This document shows positions 47,511 to 58,365 of a DNA stretch of 64,000 nt, piece after piece (position 1 is the first letter of the stretch; each line of letters opens with the position of its first letter). The DNA is from Listeria costaricensis (GTDB lineage: Bacteria > Bacillota > Bacilli > Lactobacillales > Listeriaceae). The notes under the pieces are model-generated. The model saw only the letters and a list, made by a program, of their open reading frames with translations. It did no database searches and had not been told where the DNA came from. The stretch lies in the NCBI RefSeq assembly GCF_900183385.1, contig NZ_FXUT01000018.1, positions 1-64,000 on the forward strand, read 5' to 3'. The translations under genes and the position numbers were made by a program.

Positions 47511-47600
47511 TCGCACCTGAAAGCAAGTGACAGCAATCATTTGGAAATGGTTGCAAAAAATATAAAAGATACATTGGGAGAAGCTTTTGTAATAAAATAA
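47511..47600 (+). pseudogene. Short protein-like remnant in an AT-rich gap
   Basis: Within the 500 bp gene-poor stretch 47331-47843 one frame reads SHLKASDSNHLEMVAKNIKD and ends GEAFVIK before TAA 47598-47600, with a TAG immediately upstream and no start codon or ribosome site. It looks like the tail of a lost gene. Other ORFs over this stretch have unlikely composition. Parent family unknown. Confidence 0.3.
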
Positions 47601-47843
47601 AACCAAGTAATTTACTAGCTGTTGTACACACTTTTTATAAGGAATAGTAATTTGAAACTTGTTTGGTTGGATAAACAGATGTTTGATTGGGTGCGCATAA
47701 AGCTTTTCCAACTATTTCGATTTTATTCTCAAGGAAAACTATGGAAAAATAATGTGTACAAAACTTGTGCAATTATAACCCTTTGTATCCATGTCAATAG
47801 TTTTTGAGTAAAAAAAACCGTTTTTTAATATAAATTCACAAAG

Positions 47844-47872
47844 TTGTCAAATTTGGTTTTTTTTATTATGAT
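47844..47872 (+). promoter_or_regulatory. Promoter of the spoVG pair
   Basis: TTGTCA (47844-47849), a 17 bp spacer and TATGAT (47867-47872), 131 bp before the first spoVG start. No sigma-H-type motif was evident. Confidence 0.55.
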
Positions 47873-48003
47873 AGCTTTAAGGGAAAAGAGATACAAGGTG
47901 GAAAAAATCTCGATTTCTTAACAGCTGATTTTTTAAGTCTACTTTTGTTGCATGTGAACTGAATGGATTTAAGCAGGGCAACTAGAATAAGGTGGTGAAG
48001 AAA

Positions 48004-48309
48004 ATGGAAATTACAGATGTGAGATTACGTCGTGTTGAGACAGATGGGAGAATGAAAGCAATTTCTTCAATCACGATTGATGGGGAGTTTGTCGTACATG
48101 ATATTCGAGTTATCGAAGGGAATGACGGGCTTTTTGTAGCAATGCCAAGTAAACGTACGCCAGAAGGTGAGTTTCGTGACATTGCGCATCCAATCAATTC
48201 GGAAACGCGTGCAAAGGTTCAAGAAGCAGTTCTTGCGGCTTATGAAGTAGCGGAAGAACCAGCTACAGAGGAAGATGCTTCTGCTGACGAATCAGTCGTA
48301 GAAGAATAA
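48004..48309 (+). CDS. spoVG: SpoVG family regulator, copy 1
   Basis: 101 aa. [58 protein letters not shown] is the core SpoVG sequence; the acidic tail is variable. In Listeria and Staphylococcus SpoVG is an RNA/DNA-binding global regulator, not a sporulation factor. ATG 48004 with AAGGTGGTG upstream. A second copy follows after 125 bp. Confidence 0.94.
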   Translation: MEITDVRLRRVETDGRMKAISSITIDGEFVVHDIRVIEGNDGLFVAMPSKRTPEGEFRDIAHPINSETRAKVQEAVLAAYEVAEEPATEEDASADESVVEE

Positions 48310-48434
48310 TTAAAAATTTCCCTTGTACGAGGAACGGCATGTGAAAACGGAACAGAAAGGGAAAACCTGATTCTGATACCGGAGACAGAGCTATCCTTTT
48401 TGAAAAGGGGCAAATGGGATAAGGAGTGACGGAA

Positions 48435-48734
48435 ATGCAAGTAACAGATGTGAGATTACGCCGGGTAGAAACTGATGGAAGAATGAGAGCAATCGCCTCA
48501 ATCACTTTGGATGATGAATTTGTTGTTCATGATATCCGTGTTATTGATGGCAACAACGGTTTATTCGTAGCAATGCCTTCAAAACGTGGTGTTGACGGAG
48601 AGTTCCGTGATATCGCTCACCCAATCAATTCTGATACACGTGGAAAAATCCAAGAAGTTGTCTTGGCTGAATATGAACGTGTTGGCGAAGAAGAAGCGAA
48701 CGCAGAAGAATCAGAGTCCGTTTCTGCTGAATAA
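48435..48734 (+). CDS. spoVG: SpoVG family regulator, copy 2
   Basis: 99 aa. It is closely related to copy 1 across the first 80 residues ([19 protein letters not shown]) but has a different acidic tail. ATG 48435 with AAGGAG upstream. Tandem copies match lmo0196-lmo0197. A TTTCCCTT/AAGGGAAA hairpin in the spacer may set the expression ratio. Confidence 0.94.
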   Translation: MQVTDVRLRRVETDGRMRAIASITLDDEFVVHDIRVIDGNNGLFVAMPSKRGVDGEFRDIAHPINSDTRGKIQEVVLAEYERVGEEEANAEESESVSAE

Positions 48735-48842
48735 TTTAAAATACGAAGCGTGGAAGATGAAAAATCTTTCGCGCTTTTTTTGTTGGGAAAAGCGGATTGT
48801 AATGACAATATACAATTGAATAAACATGTAATCTGGATTTGG

Positions 48843-48872
48843 TTGTTTTTCCATTTCGGTCTATGGTATAAT
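48843..48872 (+). promoter_or_regulatory. Promoter of the small ORF before glmU
   Basis: TTGTTT (48843-48848), an 18 bp spacer and TATAAT (48867-48872), about 32 bp before the small ORF start. Confidence 0.55.
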
Positions 48873-48903
48873 CAAATGGAACGAAAAATTAAGGAGGGGC
48901 AAC

Positions 48904-48990
48904 ATGTTGACATACATGGAAGTGCGCTTTTTGAATAGTAAAGGCAAGGGCTTCTTAGGGTCAACTGTACCCAAATTCCATACTAAATAG
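48904..48990 (+). CDS. Candidate small protein or leader peptide, 28 aa
   Basis: ATG 48904 follows a near-perfect ribosome site AAGGAGGGG at six-base spacing. The peptide begins MLTYMEVRFLNSKGKG and ends VPKFHTK; it is basic and not hydrophobic. Its own promoter lies upstream, and a hairpin terminator begins 4 bp after the stop, so it forms a complete short transcription unit between spoVG and glmU. It could be a true small protein or a leader peptide controlling readthrough into glmU-prs. I do not recognise it. Confidence 0.6.
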   Translation: MLTYMEVRFLNSKGKGFLGSTVPKFHTK

Positions 48991-48994
48991 CAGC

Positions 48995-49028
48995 ACTTTA
49001 CCTAAGAAAACACGGGTAAAGTTTTTTT
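48995..49028 (+). terminator. Terminator/attenuator between the small ORF and glmU
   Basis: ACTTTACC (48995-49002) pairs with GGTAAAGT (49015-49022), followed by TTTTTT. A further short hairpin ATCTTGAA-AG-TTCAAGAT lies at about 49058-49075 before glmU. Confidence 0.7.
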
Positions 49029-49127
49029 ATGACAAGGAAATGTGAATGGGTGGAAGGTATCTTGAAAGTTCAAGATGTTTAAGGTATCCTTTTCCATGAT
49101 ATTTAAAAGTAGACTGGGGGGTCTTTT

Positions 49128-50501
49128 ATGTCGAATCAATATGCAATTGTACTTGCGGCCGGTCAAGGTACGCGAATGAAGTCCAAGCTTTATAAAGTTC
49201 TGCATCCAGTCTGTGGCAAGCCAATGGTTGAACATGTGGTAGGTGAGATTGAAAAACTTGAAATTGCTAAAATCGTTACTGTAGTAGGTCATGGCGCCGA
49301 AAAAGTAAAAGAACATCTGCAAGGTAAAAGTGATTTTGTGATGCAGGCGGAACAACTTGGGACCGCCCATGCTGTGCTTCAAGCGAAAGATCTGCTCGAA
49401 GATTTGGATGGTGTGACGCTAGTGGTTTGCGGTGATACGCCGCTGATCCAAAGTGCGACAATGGCGGCACTCATGAAATATCATCATGAAAAACGTGCCA
49501 AAGCAACAATTTTGACGACGACAGTTGCTGATCCGACAGGTTACGGTCGAATTGTTCGGGACGATTTAGGCATCGTTGAAAAAATTGTTGAGCATAAAGA
49601 TGCGTCGGAAAAAGAACGGCGAATTACGGAGATCAATACAGGAACCTATTGCTTTGACAACCGGGCGCTTTTTGCTGCACTAGCTAAGGTTTCCAATGAT
49701 AATGCGCAAGGCGAATACTATTTGCCAGATGTTATCAAAATTTTGAAAAGTGAAGATGAAGTCGTTGCGGCTTATCGAATGGAGAATTTTGAAGAATCGC
49801 TGGGCGTAAATGATCGTGTTGCACTTGCTGAAGCGGGGCGGATCATGCGTGCTCGAATTAATGAAGCGCACATGCGTAATGGCGTGACGCTGGTCGATCC
49901 GGCGAACACATATATTGATGTGGATGTGGAAATCGGCCAAGATACAGTAATCGAACCAGGTGTTACACTGAGAGGGAAAACGCGAATTGGCTCTGATTGT
50001 GTCATTACGAGCGGTTCAGACTTTAATCATGCTGAAATTGGCGATCGCGTCTACGTGCGGAGTTCGTCAATCGAAGAAAGCTCAGTTGGGAATGATGTTC
50101 AAATTGGTCCATATGCCCACCTGCGGCCTGAATCGGTTATCCATGACAAGGTGAAAATCGGCAATTATGTCGAAACGAAAAAAGCGACTGTTGGCGAAGG
50201 AACTAAATTACCGCACTTTATTTATATGGGTGATGCGGAAATTGGCCAAAATGTCAACGTTGGCTGCGGTTCGATTTCAGTCAACTATGATGGCAAGGAC
50301 AAGTTTAAAACGGTTATTGGGGACAATGTCTTTGTAGGTTGCAATTCCAATCTGGTTGCACCAGTCACGGTTCATAGCAATACGTATATCGCAGCAGGTT
50401 CCACAATCACAGAAGATGTGCCGGAAGAAGCGATGGCGATTGCTCGTGCGCGGCAAGTGAATAAAGAGGGCTACATCAAAAATCTGAATGTAAGTAAATA
50501 A
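49128..50501 (+). CDS. glmU: Bifunctional GlcNAc-1-P uridyltransferase / acetyltransferase
   Basis: 457 aa. The N-terminal pyrophosphorylase domain has [21 protein letters not shown], and [11 protein letters not shown] binds UTP. The C-terminal left-handed beta-helix (about 250-457) with hexapeptide repeats holds the acetyltransferase site ([19 protein letters not shown]). It makes UDP-GlcNAc for peptidoglycan and teichoic acid. GGGGGGTC ribosome region upstream. It precedes prs as in B. subtilis. Confidence 0.96.
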   Translation: MSNQYAIVLAAGQGTRMKSKLYKVLHPVCGKPMVEHVVGEIEKLEIAKIVTVVGHGAEKVKEHLQGKSDFVMQAEQLGTAHAVLQAKDLLEDLDGVTLVVCGDTPLIQSATMAALMKYHHEKRAKATILTTTVADPTGYGRIVRDDLGIVEKIVEHKDASEKERRITEINTGTYCFDNRALFAALAKVSNDNAQGEYYLPDVIKILKSEDEVVAAYRMENFEESLGVNDRVALAEAGRIMRARINEAHMRNGVTLVDPANTYIDVDVEIGQDTVIEPGVTLRGKTRIGSDCVITSGSDFNHAEIGDRVYVRSSSIEESSVGNDVQIGPYAHLRPESVIHDKVKIGNYVETKKATVGEGTKLPHFIYMGDAEIGQNVNVGCGSISVNYDGKDKFKTVIGDNVFVGCNSNLVAPVTVHSNTYIAAGSTITEDVPEEAMAIARARQVNKEGYIKNLNVSK

Positions 50502-50553
50502 TATCTCCATCAGGGGTATTTAAAATATTTTATAATAAATGTGGAGGCTGATT

Positions 50554-51510
50554 ATGTCAAACGATTATTTTGATCCAAAGTTAAAGATTTTCTCGCTAAA
50601 TTCAAACCGGGCGTTAGCAGAAGAAATTGCACGCGAAGTAGGAATCGAGTTAGGGAAGTCAAGTGTTACTCATTTTAGTGATGGCGAAATCCAAATCAAC
50701 ATTGAAGAAAGTATTCGCGGTTGCCACGTCTATGTCGTGCAGTCGACCAGCAATCCTGTCAACCAGAATTTAATGGAACTTTTGATCATGATCGATGCAC
50801 TGAAGAGAGCTTCTGCTGCAACCATTAATATCGTAATGCCTTATTACGGCTATGCACGTCAAGATCGTAAAGCAAGAAGTCGTGAACCAATCACGGCGAA
50901 ACTTGTGGCAAACTTGATTGAAACAGCCGGTGCTACACGTATGATTACGCTGGATATGCATGCGCCGCAAATTCAAGGATTCTTTGATATTCCAATCGAC
51001 CATCTGAATGCAGTGCGTTTGCTAAGTGATTATTTCAGTGAACGTCATTTAGGCGACGATCTAGTAGTCGTTTCGCCGGACCATGGTGGTGTGACACGCG
51101 CTCGTAAAATGGCGGATCGTCTGAAAACACCGATTGCCATTATCGATAAACGCCGTCCGCGTCCAAATGTTGCGGAAGTGATGAATATCGTAGGGAATGT
51201 TGAAGGAAAAGTATGTATCCTGATCGATGACATTATTGATACAGCCGGCACGATCACGCTGGCAGCTAAGGCGCTCAAAGAAGCAGGCGCGACAAAAGTG
51301 TATGCTTGTTGTTCGCATCCTGTACTTTCCGGTCCAGCTATGCAGCGGATTGATGAATCGCCAATCGAAAAATTAGTCGTAACGAACTCCATTGAACTTC
51401 CAGAAGATAAATGGATCGACAAAATGGAACAATTGTCTGTTGCATCGTTACTTGGAGAAGCGATTGTCCGCGTTCATAAAAATGAATCTGTAAGTTCGCT
51501 GTTTGAATAA
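50554..51510 (+). CDS. prs: Ribose-phosphate pyrophosphokinase
   Basis: 318 aa PRPP synthase. [16 protein letters not shown], the flexible loop [14 protein letters not shown], and the PRPP loop [14 protein letters not shown] are diagnostic. I chose ATG 50554 with GGAGG upstream. In L. monocytogenes the LIPI-1 virulence genes follow prs; here a terminator and one UPF0145 gene follow. Confidence 0.96.
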   Translation: MSNDYFDPKLKIFSLNSNRALAEEIAREVGIELGKSSVTHFSDGEIQINIEESIRGCHVYVVQSTSNPVNQNLMELLIMIDALKRASAATINIVMPYYGYARQDRKARSREPITAKLVANLIETAGATRMITLDMHAPQIQGFFDIPIDHLNAVRLLSDYFSERHLGDDLVVVSPDHGGVTRARKMADRLKTPIAIIDKRRPRPNVAEVMNIVGNVEGKVCILIDDIIDTAGTITLAAKALKEAGATKVYACCSHPVLSGPAMQRIDESPIEKLVVTNSIELPEDKWIDKMEQLSVASLLGEAIVRVHKNESVSSLFE

Positions 51511-51521
51511 AAAATAAATAC

Positions 51522-51590
51522 AAAGAGAACCAAATTGACTGAGCAGGCTAGCATCCACTAGTCTAGCAGTCGATTCGGTTCTCTTTTTTT
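51522..51590 (+). terminator. Terminator after prs
   Basis: AAAGAGAACC (51522-51531) pairs with GGTTCTCTTT (51577-51586), followed by TTTT; the long loop contains a further CTAG-rich hairpin. Confidence 0.8.
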
Positions 51591-51599
51591 GCAAAGAAA

Positions 51600-51628
51600 A
51601 ACCGCCAAAATCAAACACTTTGACGGTT
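51600..51628 (-). terminator. Terminator of the UPF0145 gene
   Basis: On the minus strand AACCGTCAAA pairs (one mismatch) with TTTGGCGGTT, followed by TTTCTTT, just past the stop codon of the UPF0145 gene. Confidence 0.65.
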
Positions 51629-51636
51629 TGGTTCAA

Positions 51637-51969
51637 TTAATAATCTTGTGTTTCAATGATAACGGCGGTTCCTGATGCGGTAACCATCAGCATGCCATTG
51701 TCCGCGCCTAGCACCTCGTAATCAATATCAACGCCGATAATGGCATTGGCACCGATTTGTGCAGCACGAGACTCCATTTCTTGGATGGCTTCTTCACGTG
51801 CTTGGATCAATTCATCCTCATATCCTTGCGAGCGTCCGCCAAAAATATTGCGCAGTCCAGCTCCAATATCTTTGACAAAATTGACACCTGTAATGACCTC
51901 TCCGAAAACGATTTTCTTATATTCGATAATCTGATGGCCTTCGATGTTAGGGGAAGTAGTAGTAATCAT
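51637..51969 (-). CDS. UPF0145 / YbjQ-family protein
   Basis: 110 aa. [24 protein letters not shown] and [15 protein letters not shown] with the C-terminal [11 protein letters not shown] are typical of the YbjQ/UPF0145 heavy-metal-binding-domain-like family. I chose ATG 51969 with AGGAGGAATAAAAAG upstream. From memory the equivalent Listeria gene (lmo0208, orfB/vclB) lies between plcB and ldh at the right end of LIPI-1, so this gene is the remaining flank of the virulence locus. Function is unknown. Confidence 0.88.
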   Translation of the reverse strand: MITTTSPNIEGHQIIEYKKIVFGEVITGVNFVKDIGAGLRNIFGGRSQGYEDELIQAREEAIQEMESRAAQIGANAIIGVDIDYEVLGADNGMLMVTASGTAVIIETQDY

Positions 51970-52041
51970 CTTTTTATTCCTCCTGCTCTTATTTTCTTCA
52001 TCATACATGGAAAAACTGGGGAACGTCAATGGAGACATATA

Positions 52042-52074
52042 AAAACGACCCCGATTTTATTCAAGGTCGTTTTA
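52042..52074. terminator. Terminator after ldh
   Basis: AAAACGACC (52042-52050) pairs with GGTCGTTTT (52065-52073), with A/T runs on both sides, between ldh and the UPF0145 gene. Confidence 0.8.
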
Positions 52075-52082
52075 TCTGTGGC

Positions 52083-53117
<1,035 letters not shown>

Positions 53118-53298
53118 TTATACAAAAAATGTGTAAACGCTATAATACAGTTTAGTGCAGAAGCTTTTTTTAAATACGCCGATCATCAACAAGGTATTTT
53201 TTGAGAAAAGCTGATATTTGCGCTAAAATAGAAGTATCAACTTGAGGATGTTACACTAATTTCTGTTTACCTTTTATCCTGAAAAATAAACATGGCTT

Positions 53299-53323
53299 GT
53301 TTTGATTTTATTTCGCAGGGTAA
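53299..53323 (+). promoter_or_regulatory. Probable sigma-B promoter of ctc
   Basis: GTTTTG (53299-53304), a 13 bp spacer and GGGTAA (53318-53323) fit the sigma-B pattern GTTTWW-N13-16-GGGWAW. ctc is a classic sigma-B gene in B. subtilis. Confidence 0.65.
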
Positions 53324-53372
53324 AGAAGATTATTGTAGAAGAATACAAAATGAATGAGTGGAGTGATTTTTT

Positions 53373-53996
53373 ATGGCAACAACGTTAGAAGTCCAGAAAA
53401 GAGATACGAAGCAACATTCTAGTACGACTCAGGTTCGGCAAGCCGGACGCATACCCGCAATTATCTACGGATATCAAGCAGAGAATATCCCTGTTTCTGT
53501 CGATGCGCTAGAACTTATTAAAGCTGTTCGAGAACATGGCCGTAATGCTGTATTTTCCGTTACGATCGACGGACAAAAATTAAATGTGCTGCTTCATCAA
53601 TATCAAATTGACTCATTAAAAGATCAATTGATTCATGTTGACCTTTTAGCTGTAAATATGAAAGAAGAAGTGGATGCGGAAGTTCGGGTGGATCTTGTAG
53701 GAGAAGCTAGCGGTGTGAAAGAAGGCGGCGTCCTACAACAAGTATTATATGAACTGACTGTAACAGCTACCCCCGATCAATTACCAGAAGCAATTGAAGT
53801 GGATATTTCAAATTTAGCGATTGGTGACGCGCTTTCCGTTAGCGACTTGCCTAAAAATAACGATTATGAAATCAAGACAGACTCCGAGGAAGTGCTGGCA
53901 ACAGTTGCGGCTCCTCGTGTTGAAGAAGTTGAACCGGATACGGATGCTCCTGAACCAGAAGCCGCTCATGGCAGTGATGAAGAGCCTGTTAAGTAA
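53373..53996 (+). CDS. ctc: General stress protein Ctc, ribosomal protein L25 family
   Basis: 207 aa. The N-terminal L25 5S rRNA-binding domain (about 1-95, RQAGRIPAIIYGYQAENIPV) is followed by the TL5-type C-terminal beta domain (about 98-185, EVRVDLVGEASGVKEGGVLQQ) and an acidic tail. Ctc associates with ribosomes under stress in Listeria and Bacillus. The sigma-B-like promoter upstream fits this. It is divergent from ldh. Confidence 0.94.
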   Translation: MATTLEVQKRDTKQHSSTTQVRQAGRIPAIIYGYQAENIPVSVDALELIKAVREHGRNAVFSVTIDGQKLNVLLHQYQIDSLKDQLIHVDLLAVNMKEEVDAEVRVDLVGEASGVKEGGVLQQVLYELTVTATPDQLPEAIEVDISNLAIGDALSVSDLPKNNDYEIKTDSEEVLATVAAPRVEEVEPDTDAPEPEAAHGSDEEPVK

Positions 53997-54066
53997 ATCG
54001 TACCCAAGTGCAGTAGATTTTTCTGCTGCACTTTTTAAAAATTAATAAGCTGGAGGCGAAAGACAG

Positions 54067-54387
54067 ATGAATATTTTATTACATATCAATGACGCAGAAC
54101 GTTTCCCAATGCTAAAAACCAATATTAAATACTTAAACAAGGCCGAATTTGATGGCAAAATTACCGTCGTCGCAAATGGCGGGGCAGTCAAAAAATATTA
54201 TGAGGCAGATGAACAGAAATTTTTGGAAACGCTTGCTGATCGAGTGGAATTCATTGCCTGCCGAAATTCGCTGGCGGTTAACCATTTGCAGGCAGAGACC
54301 CTTCCGAAAATGATTGAAATTGTCCCGAATGGCATATTAGAAGTAGTGGAACGCCAAGCGGAAGGCTATGGATATATTAAAGTGTGA
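54067..54387 (+). CDS. DsrE-like small protein
   Basis: 106 aa. MNILLHINDAERFPMLKTNI and KITVVANGGAVKKYY with a C-terminal helix-strand ending YGYIKV fit the DsrE/F fold, but without the catalytic cysteine of sulfur-transfer members (the single Cys lies in FIACRNSLA). AGGCGA-type ribosome site. It is 70 bp after ctc and probably shares transcripts. Function is unknown; it occupies the place of lmo0212 in L. monocytogenes. Confidence 0.75.
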   Translation: MNILLHINDAERFPMLKTNIKYLNKAEFDGKITVVANGGAVKKYYEADEQKFLETLADRVEFIACRNSLAVNHLQAETLPKMIEIVPNGILEVVERQAEGYGYIKV

Positions 54388-54402
54388 ATAGGTTTGTATA
54401 AG

Positions 54403-54462
54403 AAAAAAGGAAATCCAGTAAAGCCCATTGTTGAAATGGTCAATTACTGGATTTCCTTTTTT
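54403..54462. terminator. Bidirectional terminator
   Basis: AAAAAAGGAAATCCAGTAA (from 54403) pairs with TTACTGGATTTCCTTTTTT (54444-54462), a very long perfect stem between the convergent DsrE-like and surface-protein genes. Confidence 0.85.
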
Positions 54463-54488
54463 AGAGGGGGGGTTATGGAGAGAAGAGT

Positions 54489-57400
54489 TTATTGAAGGAT
54501 GATTGTTTGTTCAGCGACCACTTTGTTTTGCGAGCTGTAGGCAAGCATTTTGGCGGTTTGGCTGGTCGAGCTGATTTTGTCTTTCGCATAGTATTTCCAC
54601 GTGCCGTCACTGTTGACGGGGACTTCACTTTTGGCTTGACCGTCCACTTCTAATTGGACTTTCGTGATGTCGCCACTGTACGTGCCTTGGATCCAGCCTG
54701 AGCCACCACTAACGGTGTAAGGATCTACGCTGAAGGTCACTTGGGCGGGAGTGGCTTCTTTGACCGTAATGGTTTTTTCGGATACTGCTTCGCCTGCCTG
54801 GTTGTAACCAATGATTGTGACGGGGGTTGTCGTATCTTTGATTTTGTCCTTCGCGTAATATTTCCATGTGCCATCACTGCTGACTGGGACAGTACTGTAA
54901 GTGGTATCGCCTACTTTGAGCGCGACTTTTTGGATGTCACCACTGTACGTGCCGCTTGTGTAGTTGGTACCGAGTTCGTAGGTGTCCGCGGTTTCGATGA
55001 CGCCTTTTGCGACTGGTTTCGCGTTCACAGTCACGGGTTTTGTATCAATGACGCCGCCCGCTGCGTTATAGCCAATCACTTGGACGCTGTCGGTGGTGTT
55101 TTTGATTTTGTCCTTGGCGTAATAACGGAAATTGTTGCTGTCCAAGACGTTCACTTTGCCGTATGTTGTGCCGTTCACTTTGAGGGCTACATACTTGATG
55201 TCGCCTGTGTAAGTGCCATTTACGTAATTGTCTTCCAATGTGTAAGCCATTGGGGCGAGAATACCTTCTTTTTCACGAGAGTCGATTAGTTGAACGTTTT
55301 TTGTGTCCACTTTGACGCCCGCACTGTTGTATGCGTTAATTTGGACGCTGTCAGTGGTTTTGGTAATCAGCCCTTTCGCGTAATATTGGAAGTTTTTGTC
55401 GTCTAGGACTTGGACTTTTTTGTATTCTTGACCGTTCACGGTTAGCGAGACATAGTGGACATTGTCTTGGTACGTGCCAGTCACGTAGGCATCTTCACTA
55501 ATCGCAAATTCATTGGTTGTGACGCTGCCGACTAGTTCGCTGGCATCACCAAGGTTCACGGTTGTACTCGTGATTTTTGTGCCTTCGCTGTTGTAGCCGA
55601 TTAATTCGACTTTGTCTGTTTTCGATGTGATCTTGTCTTTGGCATAGTACTGGAAGTTTGTCTTATCCAAGACGCTGACTTTTTGAGAGACTTGCCCGTT
55701 GACAGATAGCGCCACTTTTTGGACAGCACCGGTGTACGTGCCTTTTACATAGCTGTCTACACCGATGTAGTATTTATCAGGAGCGACGGTGCCTTTCATG
55801 ATGGAGCCGTCTTTTAATGGAACGGTTGCCCGCGCGACTTCATGACTGTTGGCGTCAAGGCCGACGAGTTGGACGTTTTGAGAGAGCGACGTGATTTTGT
55901 CTTTCGCGTAATAGCTGAAATTGCCGCTCGCGGAGACGGTTTGATATTTCACGCCATCTACAAGTAGGTACACTTTTTGAATGTCACCCGTTGCCGTCGC
56001 TTTCACACTGGTGTCATAGCCAACGTAGAATGGGGCATTGACGGTCAATGTGCCTTCGCTGACTTGTTGGACTTTGACGGTGGCCGCTGGGCTAGCTTTG
56101 CCGTTCGCACCGGTTTGGGTCGCGGAGATTTCTTTTCCGGCTGTTTGAGCAGGAATCGTGAAGACCGCTTGACCATTTGCGTCCGCGGTTTTTTCCATGA
56201 CTGAGCCGTCTGGAAGCGTCAGCTTGATTTGCGCACCGGCTTCCCCTGTGACGGTGACGGAAGTGTCTTTTGTGGTCACAGTGCTGATAACTGGGGCGCC
56301 CAATGTGGTATCTTTCACGGTTACTTTGGTGGAAGCGCCAGGATCGCTTGGGTTATTCGGGTTCGTTTCGATGACGGTGATTTCTGTGCCGCCAGCTTGT
56401 TTCGGGGGATTGGGATGGCAAAGTTTCCATCTGCGTCCACTTGTCCTGTATAAGTCGCATCACCAATTTTGACGGTAATTTTGTCGCCTGCTGTGCCTTT
56501 TCCGTTCAGCGTCGTGTCAACATCTTTCACGTCTTGAACGGTTGGGGCAGTGGCTTTGCGGTCATCTTTGACGATAGTTTGGGCAGAAGAAGTCTGATCA
56601 CCGACGCTCACGGACGCGGTAATCGTATCCCCCGCTGTTAGACCGCTCACTGGGAAGGAATAATTTCCACTGGCATCTGAATAGCCGGATGCGATGGTGG
56701 TTCCTTCGCTATTTTTAATAATGACTAGTTTTTCCGGTTCAGCTGTTCCGCTGACTGTTTTGCTAGAAGTTGACAGGTTATTGATGGTTGTCGTTTCAAT
56801 GGCTTTGATTACGACGGTCGAGGTTTTCTTTTCTTGACGGTCATAACAATTCACAACCGCTTCCAAGACGGTGCCTTTTGGTTGAGCTGGGATCTCGAAA
56901 CTGTATTTTCCATCTGCGCCGACTGTACCAGAAGCCAGGACTTCACTGCCTTTTTTAATTTGAATCGGCTGGTTTGGCTCGCCTGTGCCGGAAATTGTGG
57001 TGGAGTTTGACAAAATCTGCCCAGAAATCGTCGTATCCGCAAATTGAACAAGCGCCCAAGCTTTGTCGAGTTCGGCTTGCATTTCCGTGGCGTCCAAGTT
57101 ATCTTTCATGTTGTCTTTCATTTTCTGCGCAGCATCAACCGTTGCGGCAGTGACACCATCTCCCAAAGTCGTGTGGTCAGGATCGCCAAATAGCGCATCA
57201 ATCTGGTTCCATTGGGATTCGTACATAAGGTTGTAGGAAAGTATATCAAAATTTATATTTCCTTTATTTAGACTAAAACCCATATTAGTCTGTGAATCGG
57301 AAATTTTGAAATTAGCAGTTTGCGTTTGATTTACATTATATGGTTTCGAAACATCTGTGTAAGTTTCCGTGCGATTAATTGCATCGCCAACATAAGACTG

Positions 57401-57907
57401 AAGATTTCCTTCTTCCATATGTCCTGATAAGCTGTATTTAAATTGATGTGTTCGATTTGGTACAACGGGAATACTAGTATTTATGCCTATCCCGGTAATA
57501 ATCTCTCCATAATTTGAATTTGTTCCGCCAATCATCTGGATATTCCGAGCGTTACTAGAGTTAATAGCATAGCCATAACTAGGGTTAACTGCTAACCCTT
57601 CTAAACGAGTATCATTGAAAATAGACGCCCCATCAATGTTATCGCTACTAAGCGTCCAATTTTGAACTTTCCCATTCAAAATTGTAAATTCCGGCACATA
57701 CACATCCTCCGACTTAATCACATGCCCGGAACCTGCCTTCACATTTTTCTTCCCCGTACTTTCTTTTTCCTCACTGCTCACAACCTTCAACTCAGCATCG
57801 GCTGCCAGTACGTTGAACGGGATTGTGGTCAATACTGTGCTTGCGAGTACGTTTACTGCCACAAATCCTGCCGCCACTTTTTTTACAGTGCTCGATTTTT
57901 TACTCAA
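54489..57907 (-). pseudogene. Large secreted Ig-repeat protein, interrupted by a one-base frameshift
   Basis: Two reading frames (57907-56321 and 56318-54489) join into one protein of about 1139 aa if one C is added to the CCCCC run at 56408-56404; after that point the frame resumes PKQAGGTEITVIETNPNN without a gap. The start is TTG 57907 with AAGGAGAG upstream. There is a signal peptide (about 1-35, ending NVLAADA) and a region of about 230 residues with no recognised domain, then a helical linker (EMQAELDKAWALVQF). Four Ig-like domains and six tandem 87-residue repeats, each with YYAKDKI-like sequence, follow. No LPXTG or other anchor is seen, so release or non-covalent attachment is likely. 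As written, translation stops soon after the third Ig domain. Pseudogene, slipped-strand switch and sequencing error are all possible. Confidence 0.8.
54492..56057 (-). repeat. Six tandem 87-residue Ig-like repeats in the surface protein
   Basis: The repeats begin at GTLTVNAPFYVG, GTVAPDKYYIG, GSVTTNEFAI, GILAPMAYTLE, GVIETADTYELG and VTFSVDPYTVSG. Each contains a GTYxGDIxKVxLxVNG core and a YYAKDKI motif near its middle; the third has YYAKGLI. The copies differ enough at the DNA level that recent duplication is not obvious. Confidence 0.85.
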
Positions 57908-58365
57908 TGTTAACTCTCCTTTTTGGTTCGTATTTTTGAAAAAAGTCTTTCTGTGTGTGCATCGTCTCTTTGTTTAAATCCGCTCCTTTCTCAAACTTGT
58001 CGATTTAGGTTTTTCGGGCAGTATACGTAATCGTCATACTTGGATTTTTTAAAATGCCCTGTACCTTATGTAAGAATAGCCCTTTTCAATCCTTCAAAAA
58101 GCATTTTTTGATAAAACAACGAGGAAAATTTTAACAATTTTGTTAATTCATAGGATTTTACATAAAAATATGATCAGGGGGAATGTATTTTGGGAAGGAC
58201 GAAAGGAAATAATGGTTGTTTGTTAAGGAGTGTGAAAAGAGATAACATTCATGAAAAAAATCTTCAACTTTAATATCTCGTGAAACCGTGTTATAATCAA
58301 AAAAACAATAATCTTAAAAAACCAGTTCCATCGCGAAGTGGTTTAATTCGTTGAGGGGAACAAAT
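57908..58365 (+). promoter_or_regulatory. Divergent regulatory region between the surface protein and pth
   Basis: About 460 bp, AT-rich, no supported gene. A TATAAT at 58292-58297 with a weak TTTAAT -35 is the probable pth promoter. The surface-protein transcript would have a long leader; no clear promoter was identified for it. Confidence 0.4.

Noticed and set aside
47406-47711. 101-codon minus-strand ORF in the AT-rich gap
   Set aside because: No ribosome site and a low-complexity Phe/Ile/Tyr-rich product; expected by chance in AT-rich DNA.
51511-52082. PrfA box or LIPI-1 gene remnants between prs and ldh
   Set aside because: No TTAACA-N2-TGTTAA palindrome and no similarity to prfA, plcA, hly, mpl, actA or plcB was seen.
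54741-55289. 182-codon plus-strand ORF across the Ig repeats
   Set aside because: Antisense shadow of repeated coding sequence; its apparent internal repetition only mirrors the repeats on the other strand.
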